Part shown: one piece after another, positions 1 to 12,300 of the stretch
Numbering within the stretch: the stretch's first letter is position 1
Layout of the letters: every line of letters begins with the position of its first letter
Assembly: GCF_001949145.1 (NCBI RefSeq)
Contig: NW_019091539.1
Span: 312,432 to 369,584, forward strand
Length of the DNA: 57,153 bases
Direction of reading: 5' to 3'
DNA from: Acanthaster planci
Taxonomy: Eukaryota; Echinodermata; Asteroidea; Valvatida; Acanthasteridae
Made by a program: the position numbers and the translations under genes
Notes under the pieces: model-generated
Seen by the model: only the letters and a program-made list of their open reading frames with translations
Told to the model about the DNA's origin: nothing
The model's database searches: none

Positions 1-115
1 AGTAAGTTATCACTACTATTGATCCCTAAAATATTTGCCATTGTTGTAGGACTGGGGGTAAGTTATGACTACCATTGATCCCTAAAATATTTGCCATCGT
101 CCTTTTTTGGTAGCG
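1..115. repeat. Two-copy tandem duplication, 56-bp period
   Basis: The stretch GTAAGTTAT..ACTA..ATTGATCCCTAAAATATTTGCCAT occurs at 2 and again at 58, with only a few substitutions. It lies in a CENPC intron at the window edge, so more copies could precede it. Confidence 0.75.
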
Positions 116-748
116 ATCATTTTATTGTGTTGAAAATGTATGTTTGTTTGCGGCATCTGCAGTTATTCATTTCACTCAGGGTGACCCCTACAAAAATATG
201 CAACCCAAAATTACATCTGTTTTCTCAAAAAATTTAGTGACTTCATCCACTTGCAAGATAAACTGTATAAACGTCCATTTGACAGAACCATAAATGAGTT
301 GTTACCTGATTGAAAATATGTCTGCAACACATCATCAGATTTAAATGAAGTCTTACGTTTTGAAAAGGTAACATCCTAAAGCTTCAATTTGATATCCAAA
401 ACAATTTCTGACACTTCTTTTGAGAGAAAATAAATGCAACTGTTGGGTTTCAGTTTTTGTAGGGGTCACCCTTTAGAAGCTTTAGTTTTTTATTCAGGTT
501 TGAAATAAATACCACAGGATGAGATGTTTAAGAGACAAAAGAAACTTAAACTTTGAAATTATGAGTTGAGCCTAAGAAAATTTCCTCGAAAATGTGACTA
601 AGATCAATACATAGAGATTGAAAGCAGTGTATCCACGTGATGACATCATCCAGGAGGCCAAAAAAAATACAGTGCACCATGAAGTCACTTTTGGAAAGAC
701 ACGATTTATCTTTGTTAATCCCTTGCATTTCCTTCTGTTTTCATTCAG

Positions 749-877
749 GCCAGAGGAAACTACCACAGACACCCACTGATCTCTCTATTCACGTTAGCCC
801 ACCCCCTGGTGGCAAAGTGGCAGAACACCCAGCAATGGTTGTCATGAACCCTGACACACAGCAAGAGGTTGAAGTGG
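749..877 (+). CDS. CENPC: CENPC exon (pre-cupin linker)
   Basis: The acceptor is TTTTCATTCAG before 749 and the donor is GTAAG at 878. The exon encodes the charged linker ending VMNPDTQQEVEV, comparable to the conserved block just before the CENP-C cupin. It ends in phase 1. Confidence 0.87.
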
Positions 878-2793
878 GTAAGATTTGCAGGGGTGCAAGT
901 GGCCACTTAAAACTAAAGCTAAAATCCAGCTAGAAAAAAGCTAACATGTACGAAGTGTCCATACGTTTGTACACAGCAGGTGCCTAAAAAAGCTGAGATT
1001 GAGAGTCAACATGTAAATAGAAAAAACTGGAATCAGCTAAAAAGCTGAATTTTCACACCTCTGGATTTGCCAGAAGTTGTTATTCAGCATTATGAGTTTG
1101 TCTGTTCTGTAAAATGGTAAATAGTGTGCAATGAGACAAGTCACAATTTGGGAGCAAGTAATTTGAGTTGTATGTTTCATTTGTCATTGAAGATACTTTA
1201 AGGACCGCCAAGATGAATGTTTTTGTTGGACCCAGTGGCAAGGAAGCAACAGCAGATGATCCAATTACCTTGTGCAAGTCCATTTCACAAAAAGCTTTCG
1301 CCTCAGGTAACTTGATTAGGTCCATGCAATATGTGCTCAAATACTGGTGACTTACTTGTCACATAATAGAGGTTGTGCGTGGTAGCCATCTTCCCGGTCA
1401 GTGCCTTTGTTATGCGGATATGCACAAAAGGTCTGTCTTCTCCTGTGTATCCCTATGGAACAAAAAATGGGAAGATGGCTGCTGTTCATGACCTCAGTAC
1501 TGCTTTATAGGGTAAGTAAAACTACAGAAGTGATAAAATGTAAAAGAGATTCAGATATTTCACCAGGTTTGAAGATTGAGTCGTACTTAAAATTTCAAAA
1601 CAGGCCTGTATGCTGGCATTGTCTTGAACTAGGTACATGTAGCACGTTCCTGGTCCACTTTCATTGGTATTTCTCCAACATTGCTTTCTTATATCAATGA
1701 CTGTTTCATTTCAGCTCCTGTTTGGTCAAAGTGTTCACTCTTCAAACTTTACAATGTGCTCATAGCTAGCACTCCATGACCAAAGTGCTAACTCTTCCTT
1801 TTTTTAAACTTTAAGCAGCAAGGTACTATTGTTTGTTGGCCACACACTACAGATGAAGTAACCTACTTGAACACTTTACTTCAGTAGAATCTGAACATAG
1901 GTAGCTTCCTTTCCTTGATTTCTAAAAATAGATTTATGCCAATACACAGCTCTCTTAGGCTAAATCAATCCAAGGGTACGATACATCCAAAGAAATTCTA
2001 GCCATGAGGTGTGTTTCCTGAACACAAATATCTTGATCCAGCCAAGGTGTCTTCTCTTCCTTCAGGAATCCTAACCATCAGACCTCTCCAAGAGAAAGGT
2101 TTACAGTTTGTTCGGAATGACACCATGGTATTCTACATAACCCGGGGGAAAGTCTCTGTCACTATACATCACACAACGAGCATCCTGCAGACTGGAGACA
2201 TGTTCTTTGTACCCCAGGGTAAGGGCACTCTACCAAATTCACAGAACTTTGCAGGGTCCATTTCACTAAACTCAGGCCTAGCATAGACCCGGGGTTGGTT
2301 AGTTATTAGCTAACAATGCTACTGTCAATTGTAGCTGCAATGGGTACTCATAGAATTTAACTGCACACACTTAAAACATGCCATATGAGTGTTTTTGTAG
2401 TCATGCGGTGACTGTTTTATGTGTTTTGCCAGCAGTAAACCGTAAGTTATTGGATTGTGCGTCTTGGTTTACAACCGCAATCAAACAGACGATACAAGTT
2501 TTTTTATAAGTGTCAAGAAGACAGTGAAACTATATTATAATCTTCTTCATGTGATACAATTTCCTGTGATGTGTCCTGTTTTTCAGATTAGATGGAATTG
2601 AAACTGTGTGTTCACATTGCAAACTGTTATTGGATAAGTGCTGTGTGTGGAGTAGACTGGTTTGGTACATGCATCCAACTGTAATCGTTTCTGTAATTAT
2701 CTCCATTGTCTGTCTGCCGCAGGTAACATGTACAATATTAAGAATCTCCGTCATGATGAGGCTAAACTTGTGTTCTTCCAGCACAAAGGCTGA
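749..2793 (+). CDS. CENPC: Centromere protein C, C-terminal part (last four exons)
   Basis: CENP-C is the inner-kinetochore scaffold that links CENP-A nucleosomes to the outer kinetochore; its C-terminal cupin fold dimerises it. Four exons, 749-877, 1193-1306, 2066-2218 and 2723-2793, all have AG/GT borders, all junctions are phase 1, and they give 154 residues plus a stop. The product reads through the linker before the cupin (VMNPDTQQEVEVD), the first cupin strands (GILTIRPLQEKGLQF), VFYITRGKVSVTIH and the hallmark end TGDMFFVPQGNMYNIKNLR, followed by LVFFQHKG and TGA. These segments line up in order with the end of human CENP-C as I recall it. The gene is cut by the left window edge: the upstream exons, including the CENP-C motif, are missing. 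The first exon starts with two bases completing a split codon. I see no breaks, so the gene appears intact here. Confidence 0.93.
1193..1306 (+). CDS. CENPC: CENPC exon (start of cupin region)
   Basis: The acceptor is TTGTCATTGAAG and the donor GTAACT at 1307. It encodes DTLRTAKMNVFVGPSGKEA and onward to KAFASG. Both junctions are phase 1, which keeps the frame with both neighbours. Confidence 0.85.
2066..2218 (+). CDS. CENPC: CENPC exon (cupin core)
   Basis: The acceptor is TCTTCCTTCAG and the donor GTAAGG at 2219. It encodes ILTIRPLQEKGLQF, then VFYITRGKVSVTIH and LQTGDMFFVPQ, the beta strands of the CENP-C cupin. This is the most diagnostic exon of the gene in the window. Confidence 0.92.
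2723..2793 (+). CDS. CENPC: CENPC terminal coding exon
   Basis: The acceptor is TGTCTGCCGCAG. It encodes GNMYNIKNLRHDEAKLVFF, then QHKG and TGA at 2791-2793. CENP-C proteins normally end within a few residues of this strand, so the C-terminus looks complete. Confidence 0.92.
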
Positions 2794-2902
2794 TGAGGTC
2801 CAGCAGTCAATGTGGTTACCATGTCTGGCGGCAAAGTAAAAATTGCCATGGAAACTGATTTGTGCTTCCCCAAAGACGAAAGGAATTGCCCTTTTCCTGG
2901 AA

Positions 2903-2908
2903 AATAAA
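2903..2908 (+). terminator. Candidate proximal poly(A) signal of CENPC
   Basis: AATAAA lies 110 nt after the CENPC stop. It is the first canonical hexamer downstream and would give a short 3' UTR. Confidence 0.45.
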
Positions 2909-4131
2909 TTGCTAGATTTTGTACAGCCCCATTTGCCTTATGACTACAGTTTGACCCAAACCCGAGTTTAAAGGGTCAGTGGTGACATATTTTTAATATA
3001 CGTGATCTGCATGTACATAGAATGCTTTTGTGTCAGGTGTACATATCTTGCTGCATCAGTCTGTCAAAATCATTACCAAAGGGTGTGGAAAATGGGGGTT
3101 TCAGTTTAATGTTACAGTCGGCAGTTTGAAAGATTCTGGAAGCAATGGAGACACAGTACTATATCATTCTCAGTTTGAAGATATGATCATTTATTGAATG
3201 ATACCTACAATAACATTCCTAAACAATTTCAAATTTCAGCTTGATTTAAATCATCACTTTTGAGTTACAGGTATAGCTTTGTACTGAAAATATAAAGGAC
3301 ATTTTCAAATGGCGATTTTTCATGACAGACTTGGGGTGGGAGGAATAACTCTGGTCATGATTGAAAACCAAGACTGATTGCTCATTAATTCTCTCATATC
3401 CACCACCCCTATGGCTATAGGACACTAGAATGGGCCAATCTCTTAGGCCAAATTTTGTGAAGTAGAGACGTTGCCAAGCATTCTGGCAGACTTGCTATCA
3501 TCCTTGATCAATGCATGTACATTCAATAAGCATGTGTCATGCACACACATGTATTGACCTCTACTACACGAGTTCTCTCTACTCAGGGCTTCAAGAAATT
3601 ACATCATTTGTCCACAGGAAATTAGTGCATTTCAGTGCCCAGTTAGAATATGGGACCTTAGTAAAAAGTACTCCGTCTTAAAGTTACATGTTCCTTAAAA
3701 AAGTAACTGGATAAAGAAAAAATGAACTTTTGTGTAGGATTTACTTCCATTTAAAAGCATGGCAGTTTAACAGACTGCCTTCAACAGGACCAACGAACTA
3801 AGCCTATGGTGGATAGATTTCGATTTCAATTTTAATAGATTAGCTTCACATTTTAAACAAACATCAGTTTTATTGTTTTAATACATGTTCATAGACTCTC
3901 TTGACACTAGTTTTAAGCAGCAAATGATTTGAGGACTACCAATTTTGATTGAATAGATCAGTCGCATAGAAATCAATTTCTGAACTTGGACATGCAGGTT
4001 GAGGGTGAACTGAAATACCACTGTTTGGGGTTTTTGAGAATAGCCGAGTCTACCATTCTAGAACTACTGTAGTTTTGCACTGAACTGTTGCCTTACTTCA
4101 ATTTACAGCTTGATACTTGCTGACTTTGTAT

Positions 4132-4137
4132 AATAAA
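4132..4137 (+). terminator. Candidate distal poly(A) signal of CENPC
   Basis: AATAAA in TGTATAATAAAGC is followed within about 65 nt by a G/T-rich stretch (GTGTGGGGTAGG). It would give a 3' UTR of about 1.35 kb. Which site is used cannot be told from sequence. Confidence 0.3.
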
Positions 4138-7100
4138 GCTCACCGAGTGCTTCCATGACTTTAAAACTGTCATGCCTGCTTCCTGGAATGTTTGAAGTGT
4201 GGGGTAGGTTTATCCTCAGTAATTTGCAACAGAAGTTGTCTGAGTGACACTCATCGTTGGGAGGGGGGATGTAAAAACAAAGTCCATGGCTCCTGGTACA
4301 ATCATTTTACCTCTACCAGTATGCAGAGCTACTATTTTCACATTTAAAAATCCCGCCTTTTATATTCTTATGCCTGTCACTACTACCAGTACCACAAAAA
4401 TTCAACACTGAAGATAAAAAAAAAACCAACACTGAAGAACTAAAGGCACCCTATTCAGACCCAGTTTGGCCCTGTACCTAGTATTCAGTTAGACCTCATC
4501 TGCATGATCCAGAAGCACTGAAGTCATTCAGGTGTATCAATAGCTTACTGCCAGAATATCTCCAACTGAATACAAAGGGGTTAATAGATTAACAGGTGCT
4601 ACTGACAAGCATACCTGGTCTTGGATAGTTTCACAACTGGGAAACAAAAGACCCCAGGTCTCAATGGTCGTCGTCTCTAAAGAAATGTGACACAGACAGC
4701 CCCTTTCCATGACATCAATGTGAGAAAAAAAATCCACAAAAGTGACATCTTGTAAACAAAAGAAGGAAAGAAATGAAACAGCATGGCCTCACTTGGAGTT
4801 GAAAAACACTTTTCCAACAAAGTAGGATTCACAATAGTTGGTACCGAAAGACTGCATAAAAACATCAATGTCAAACTATCTGACAAATCTCTGGTGGAGC
4901 TTCATAATTCAAGAACACAACACTCCTGACAATTGGAAATTACGCATTGAAAGAGATGCAAGTAGAGTTATTTCTACAAAGTAGGTGAAACCACCATACC
5001 TGCAAAACAACCTTCACATCACTGATCAATCTCAGGAAAATTCCTTCCCCAAAAAAGCATTTTGGGAAAGAATTCTTTCAAACAATCAAAATTGTCAAGA
5101 GCAATAAACATCACTAAGTTCTTCCCTAATTTTTAAACCTCTTCACTGGTTCTGAACCCAATTTCCAGGGTTGCTAAAATCCCTATAAAATTAATAGGAA
5201 ACCCTTTTTTTAAACACACAAAAATTGTCATGGTCAGACACAATTGCTCCCTTTTTACCAGCATGGCTCAAACATGGGTGTACTGTACATGTACTTGCAT
5301 GTACTGTTATGCCGATTATTATGGCTGACCAGAGCAGGACACTGCTTGGAACATTATCAGGCATCAATGCCAGATTTATATTGCTGCTTTTGATAGAAAT
5401 GCACTGGGCAGCTAGAGCCCTGTGGTCTGAAGCATTATCTCAATATCTATTAAAATTCTGCAAACATTGGCAGTTAGAGTCAAACCTCCTTGGCCTTTAA
5501 AGTACACTTAGTCACAAATTGCCTCTCTGTCCACAAGTTAAATGGCTTCATGTCACAACTGCTGTATCATTTGATTTGATGTAGCTGTCTGCACTGAAAG
5601 GACAGCACACAGCAAGGATGGTCCTTTGGTGGGAAGATTCTGTCTGTGCGCTCAAGTTTTGGCATGTTTGGCCAATTTCTAGTTAAATGTTTGGTCTCAG
5701 CATGTGCCTGCGCCATGCGTGTGCACAAGCCTGGAGGCCACATTTCCCCCAGCCTGTCTCTTCGTTACTGGTGAGGGTGTACTTCAACTCCAGGTGGATA
5801 TAAATGTACATGTACTTCCTTGAAATGGTCTTGGGAATGTGTATCTGCTCCGAGCGGAACAAAAGCGGGCATGCTTTTTTTTGTTTGGCACTCACCACAT
5901 AGGCACACCATAGGTGGTGCAAGTATATGTGCGTTTGATGCAGAGCACGCTGGGTACGCGTAACTAATTTACTCCGGCATTTACAGTCTTTGCATACACG
6001 CAGAATGCGTGCAAGAACCCGCTTGTAACCACCTGTCATTCTTTTTGCCGATTGGGGGTGCACTTCAGCTCGGGGCAGATAGGCCAAGTAGGCAGGTGTA
6101 ACAAGAAATGTATCATCTTGTAGCGTGATACATGTCCATGTAATGATGTAGCATAATGTATACATTATTATCACCACCATTTGGAGGGGATCAAACTTAC
6201 AGCTTGTCTGAATCCAATCAATTAACGGTCATATAGCTGTCTACACCCTGGCACATGTACATGACATTTTACCTCAGCTCCAAACTGATCTACATGTACT
6301 ATTCAAGTTACTTTTAAAAAACTTCAGGCGTATCACATGGAAAGAAAAGAAAATAGCATTCAACCAAGCAGTCAAATGAGCAGTGCGCAGAAAATTAAAA
6401 CATCCAAGCACCGTCAAAGGCACTTGCTGTATTACAAAAGGAATCTGAATCGAAGTGCTTGAATCTGCTTTTGCAGCAAATAATTATTTCAAGAAAAATC
6501 TAAGTGACAATAATCACTTCAGAAGTACAGACACTACTCATGAGTAAGAACAGATGTTTTTTAAGCAGTTACAGCATATCAATATTAGGAGCAAACCACT
6601 GCAGGTCAAGCTAAACGTATGGCTTGATTATGCATCTCAAGGCCATATGCATGCAAGGTCAAGTCTGTGGGAGCAATACTTTGATGCATGCACCTATGCT
6701 TACATGTCTGTCATCCCATTTACTGGCCTTGGTACATTTCCTTCCAGGAGCAAATGCTTCCCCACACTTACCAAAATCACTATACTGATGTATCGCTTTA
6801 CTAACACTAGTCAGGCCGTCCTTTTTTAATTCTATAATTCTCCTGTTGTTTTGGCTTCAGCGGGAGGGTTGGTCAGTCGGAACTTTAAGAAATAATGTAC
6901 CAAAAAAATTACACGATGAATGTATGGATGTAAGGCTTAAAAAAATGATGCAAAGTGTTCAGTGTAAGACTGTCTTGCTCTGAATTAACTCTTTGTTAAG
7001 GAGGTTTGAATTAGTAACCCACAAAAACTGACCACAAAATTGGACAGATTTTTTGGATTGTTTTCATAGCCATGTCACAGACAGGGTTGGAGGCGTGAAA

Positions 7101-9020
7101 AGTTTCCTTTTCTATGGTTGGGAGACAACAATAGGATCGGCCAGATACGAAAACCACAGAATTTAAAAAAAGGTGCCCTGATACCCTTCCATCAATGCAC
7201 TCCTGACAAGATAGCAAGCTAAGAGCTTCAATCAATAATAAACTTATGCTAGAGTGTACGAGTCACAGGCTCTCATCCATTCCGCTAAAAAAAATATCTA
7301 TTGATTTGTCGCACAAAATCTTTTAAACAATACACAACCAAAACCTAGGTTAATGGAATTATAAAATCTAAAACTCAATTGTAACCTTTCGCACAGAAAG
7401 CCATATAACTCATGTTTCTTGTGTACACAGCACCATACCAAAGCACACAACAGGCATCTTGCACTCTACAAGCTATACAACCAGTTCACATAACATCAAT
7501 TGCACTAAAGAAATATATGTGATTTATACAGATATGTACAACAAAAAAGGCACATCTGAAGTACGATGTCATTGGTCACTGTCTCGCTCTTTGCTATATT
7601 TTTTACAAAACCTTTTTAATATTCAAAATTGGAATGATTAGTTTTAGGTGCCAAGTTTTGAGTTATGTGCATTCTTTGAGAAAAAGGCAATAGCAGCCAA
7701 AATACGATTGGGAACAAACACTGATTAATCTTCTACTATTTTCTTAGAAAAATATAGAGATCCACTGACAATTTCAGCTGGCGCCATGCATGATCCCAGC
7801 AATATTTAGAAAGTCTAGCTATTCAACCCAGTGCAATTTGTGTTGGACAAAGATAACCTGTCAGGCAGTGGAGTTTTGTGTCTTTGACAGAAGTCACTAA
7901 CATAACTGCCAAATTGATGCTTCAAAAATAAACAACTTTTACTTCCTTTCAAATAGGAAAGCTATGACAGCAATCATGGGAAGTTGAAAACCAAGTTGTA
8001 CAATAAAGACTTATTATACTGATTTGAAATACTCCTTTGAAATTTCGATCAATTTGTTTTTTGGATTAAATGAACAAATGAAAAACCTTTTTTGCGCAAT
8101 CAGAGTAACGTTAAGTTCAACGTGGAACACGGTTATACATGTACCGTAATTTACTTCCATGTCCAGTGAGCAGATCACCGATTTGAATACAATGTGGTTT
8201 CCCACACCAAAGACTCTATGTTAATGACTTGCCAAAAAGATACAGCTAGGCTTGCCATGAGACTAGGAAGGACAGTGCTAGCTTTATGGCCAAGTCATCA
8301 CTTTAGTGAGCCAGAACGGGATAAAAAGATAACTGCATTCTTCTGGCTCAATTGTGAACTATTCCAAGCAGTCTACGGTACTGCAAATGCTGATTCCATT
8401 GAATACAAACAAACTAGAGCCTCTATTTACAAACTAAAACCAAACACACCCCCATGGGCTCAACCCACGTTGCCAGTCAACACTGAGGTCAAATTTCACA
8501 AGGTTTCCTTAAATGACCTTTGGGGAGTTCATCTATTGCACTTGGAAACTAAAACTGAATAAAACAAAACACAATCCATGAAACTGACCAGCAGTCCTGA
8601 TATCTAGGACTGAGTTTTAGCAGCACACACATTGCTCAATACAGCCTGACCAGGTTCACTGATGATGTGTGATACCTGATTATTTGGCAGTGATCAAAAA
8701 AATTGCTGAGCAGAATATCTGCTTGGACTTCTGATCGAACTGACCCTGGTACTCTTTGGTTATGGAGTCTGGTCCAAATGAAAGCAAGAATTCTTCCAAA
8801 GTCATTCACTGTGATTACTGCATAATGAATACCTTCGGTGAGTAGTCTGATGAAACAAGTGGTGTCAGCCGCTTGCACTAGCTACTTACAGTAGTAAGCC
8901 GCTGAGTAAACTGCTTTTTTAAGCCACTTGTGTAAGCTGCTGGTTGGAGCTACTGGAGCTATCCATAGCCAACAGCAATCCATCAAAGAGGCTGCAAGCT
9001 GCATAGAAAAACCGTTGAGT

Positions 9021-9349
9021 TCAAAGCATCACGCACACAGCGCACTTGGTGACAGCAGCACGTGGTGCCTGCCGTAGCTCTCCCTCCGCAGACTCCGAGT
9101 CCTGCCCCTGCTGTTGCTGCTGCTGCTGCTGCTGTTGCTGTGAACGTGACAAAGGCGCCGATGGCTGGGACGTCTGGGAACCATTGGGGGAGCCCGTCTC
9201 CACTGTGCGCTGGCCGGACCCTGCCCGCTCAACCTGCAAAATAGGCTTAGGCTTGATGGGGCTGACATGCGGCCGGATCTGATTGACGATGTCGCTGTAC
9301 TTTGTCTCAATGTCCGCTTTGCGTCCAGACCCTCCATGACCTCCAACGC
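9021..9349 (-). CDS. ROCO gene exon 20: tail, poly-Gln and CaaX box
   Basis: The acceptor is GACTTCTTGTCTAG. It encodes a TIR-distal segment (KADIETKYSDIVNQIRPHV), a Ser/Pro/Gln-rich tail with 11 consecutive Gln, and the end VTKCAVCVML followed by TGA at 9023-9021. CVML fits a CaaX prenylation box; the terminal Leu favours geranylgeranylation. Confidence 0.9.
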
Positions 9350-12300
9350 CTAGACAAGAAGTCAATGGAATCCATACCAAATTTAATTGGCTGACAGGAA
9401 TCAAAGTCAAAGGTTAGCATTTCTGAGGAAGGATTACTTCAACTGCCTTAGCTGTTATCAAAGCAATATGTTAGTAGTAAGTTTACAACATCAATGGTTT
9501 CAATCAAGTTCTAGTCTTGAAATATACCTTGCTGACAGTATGTATAAGGACTAACAACCTCAGCAGGATTCGAACCAGGGTCACAAATGGTGAAGCCAAG
9601 GTACGACCCACTGTGCCATATGATTAGAGTTAAACTTCTCCACCAATATGGAGAAATGCCACTTTGTGGTGATATTACACCATCACGTATCCTCTTTAAC
9701 TTGAGATGTGTGCATAAATTGGTAGGTCAAGTTAGCATATTGGGGCAAATTCAATCAGCAACAATTTGCTAATCACTGGTCGATTTGGCTTGGTGCCCGA
9801 TGTAACACAGGCTCGCACAGATTCTCTTTGTTAGTACACTTGTACTTTAACTGCCCTTTAAGTTGTCTGATTTCTAACTAACCAGCCATACATTTCCTTC
9901 TTGTAATTGAGGCAGGCTGGCTTGACCTAGCTTTCTGAAGTTTAATGTTTTGTAGAAGTAAAATGCTTGTCTGAGGGTTAAGCCACCTCAATGCAGTGCA
10001 GTTGTTTGATGCGTCCACATCATACATTTATAAACATTCATCAACGTTTTGCTGTTTGGAGCACCTAAGCTCAAGAAAGTTGTAAATTTGATTAATTTGT
10101 CTACAAACACATGCACCAATTTGTGTATTACTTGTTTTGGGTTTTCATATCATGCAGATGATTTGTCTAATAGGTCCATGGTATTATTAGTTAACAATTT
10201 TGATAATCATGTACAAATGTGTAAGTTTACTATTTGTGTGTGTTCATTACGTGTAGCAGTTAGTTTTGTAGAATTCCTTGTGATTTGATTCGTTCCAGAT
10301 TAACTGTCACGTACAGGTACTTGAAGGTCACACTGTGAACATGGAACTTTCAGTGTTTCTATGGTAATGTCAGTCCTTGACGATTTTGGGTGCTTCGTAA
10401 GTTCACCAGCAATCTGTTACACATGGTATATATTTAATGCATAGGTTACCAGTCAAAATTGACCACTGGTTGACAATTTGCCGTTAATTGAATTTGTCCT
10501 TTGTCAAAGGGGAATATGACGCATTAGTTGTGCTGACGCAATCAGTATTTTTAAACAAGCTAGCAATCACTGTTTTTACATCAGTACTTAATCAGAGAGA
10601 ATGTATTGTCAATGTCCATGAAACGGTCATTTATTTGAGTTGCACGGATGACTGAGTGACCTACCATGGATGTCAACATAGATCAGCCGTGAGAATATGA
10701 GTGCCAACCCACCAGGGGGCGGCCATGGAACCTTGCCAAACATGACTGGGATGATGGGTTTCTTCAAGAGGTCAGCTAAGTACACCTCACGGTTACAGCT
10801 CTCTGACAGCACATACTGAGGGGTGACACATACGATGACAGCCTACAGCATAGACAGGACCAGAAAGAGGCTTTTTAAAATCTCACACTGCTTGATTCTT
10901 TCCTTCTGTGGACGGGAGGTCTGGGTCACAAACATCCAGTGGCATCTTCTCCAAGACAGCTCTTAAGCCCTTTGAAGAGCACTGCTTCAAAATTTGACAA
11001 AGTGCAAGACATCCCTGTATGGTCGCTTTCCAATACGTTTTGTCTTCATCTCACCTGATTTATAACCCCAATGTTTAAAGTTATTAGCTCAATAATAATT
11101 CATATTTTACTAATGGAACATTAAACAGCATATAATTAACCCAAAGACTGAATATTTTCATCTAACTTGACCATAAGGGCCTTCAAGCATTTTGAAATCA
11201 GAGACAAAGCTTCAGAGAGAGATGAAGTCTTGGAAACCTCCCCCCCCAAAAAAAAAACCACTCAGTGCAAAGAAAAAGCCCGGTGCCATATGAGGATAGG
11301 AATGAACAGATCATTTCCTCCCCCAACTATTTCGCTTGACCCAAGACAAGTCATTAGGCAGAATGCAACAATCTCAGCATCTCAACATAATACAAGAGAA
11401 GAAACCTGGAAGTCATTCTACCATACCAGGATTACCACTGTGTGAGGATGAGAAGAGACACCAAAACATCCTTGAAGCCACATCCAACCTACCTTTGCAT
11501 TGCGGATGCCCTCATAGATCTTGGCGTACAGGGCATCCCCTCCACCCATCTGACCGATGTCCATCCAGCAAGGAAAGCCTGCCCTCTCCAGGTGGTCTCG
11601 CATTAGACACACCTCCTCCTGAATGCCCCAGTTGTAGCTAATGAAAACCACTGGGGATGGGGCACTGGACTCTACAAATGAGGAGGAAAGAATTACTGTC
11701 AAGAGTCAGAATTGGCACTGAAACTGAGCACTCTCATTGAGACGCACTGTTTACTGGTAACAACTACTATTATACCTCATGCATATTTATGAGCCAACTG
11801 CAAATCTTTCATTGGTTAATCCTGTCAGCATTTATGGTAGTATAATAAGCAAGTGATGAGGGACATATGTACACTATCTCCCAGCCAGCCAGTGAATGGT
11901 GTACCACACCATTCTCCTGTCAAAATCAACTAACACCTTTGGACCAGTAATTTCGTACTACTTCCCTTCAAGGCATGTTGTATTTGTAAATTAAAGCAGT
12001 GGACAGCCATATACAGCCATGTATAATACATTATTACATCTCATTAAAAAAAAGTTGTACTGCAACAGTTTTCTAACAGAAAGCATCAAGATACAGAATT
12101 CTTGGAATGTCCTATTTATAGTTTTGCCATTAGAAACAGTAATCTCAGCCTGGAAAGAATAGAAACGCAAAACATTTGCCTACACATTCGCAGGATAAAT
12201 CAACAACAGCCAGCTGAGAACAGGCTGGAACTAGTTCATGTTTTAAGTGGAATGTTCCGAAGAACACAACTCTTTTTAAATATTGTTTACAAAGTATGAA

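Larger units (their letters stand above)
2794..9020. other. CENPC 3' UTR and convergent intergenic region
   Basis: No exon with conserved protein content is visible on either strand. The two convergent genes end at 2793 and 9021, so both 3' UTRs lie here. A GC-richer patch at about 5690-6100 holds a 165-codon minus-strand open frame (5683-6180) of no recognisable family; it may be a decayed repeat. Confidence 0.6.

Noticed and set aside
8194-8562. 122-codon plus-strand open frame
   Set aside because: No recognisable domain, splice context or composition shift; it lies opposite the probable ROCO 3' UTR.
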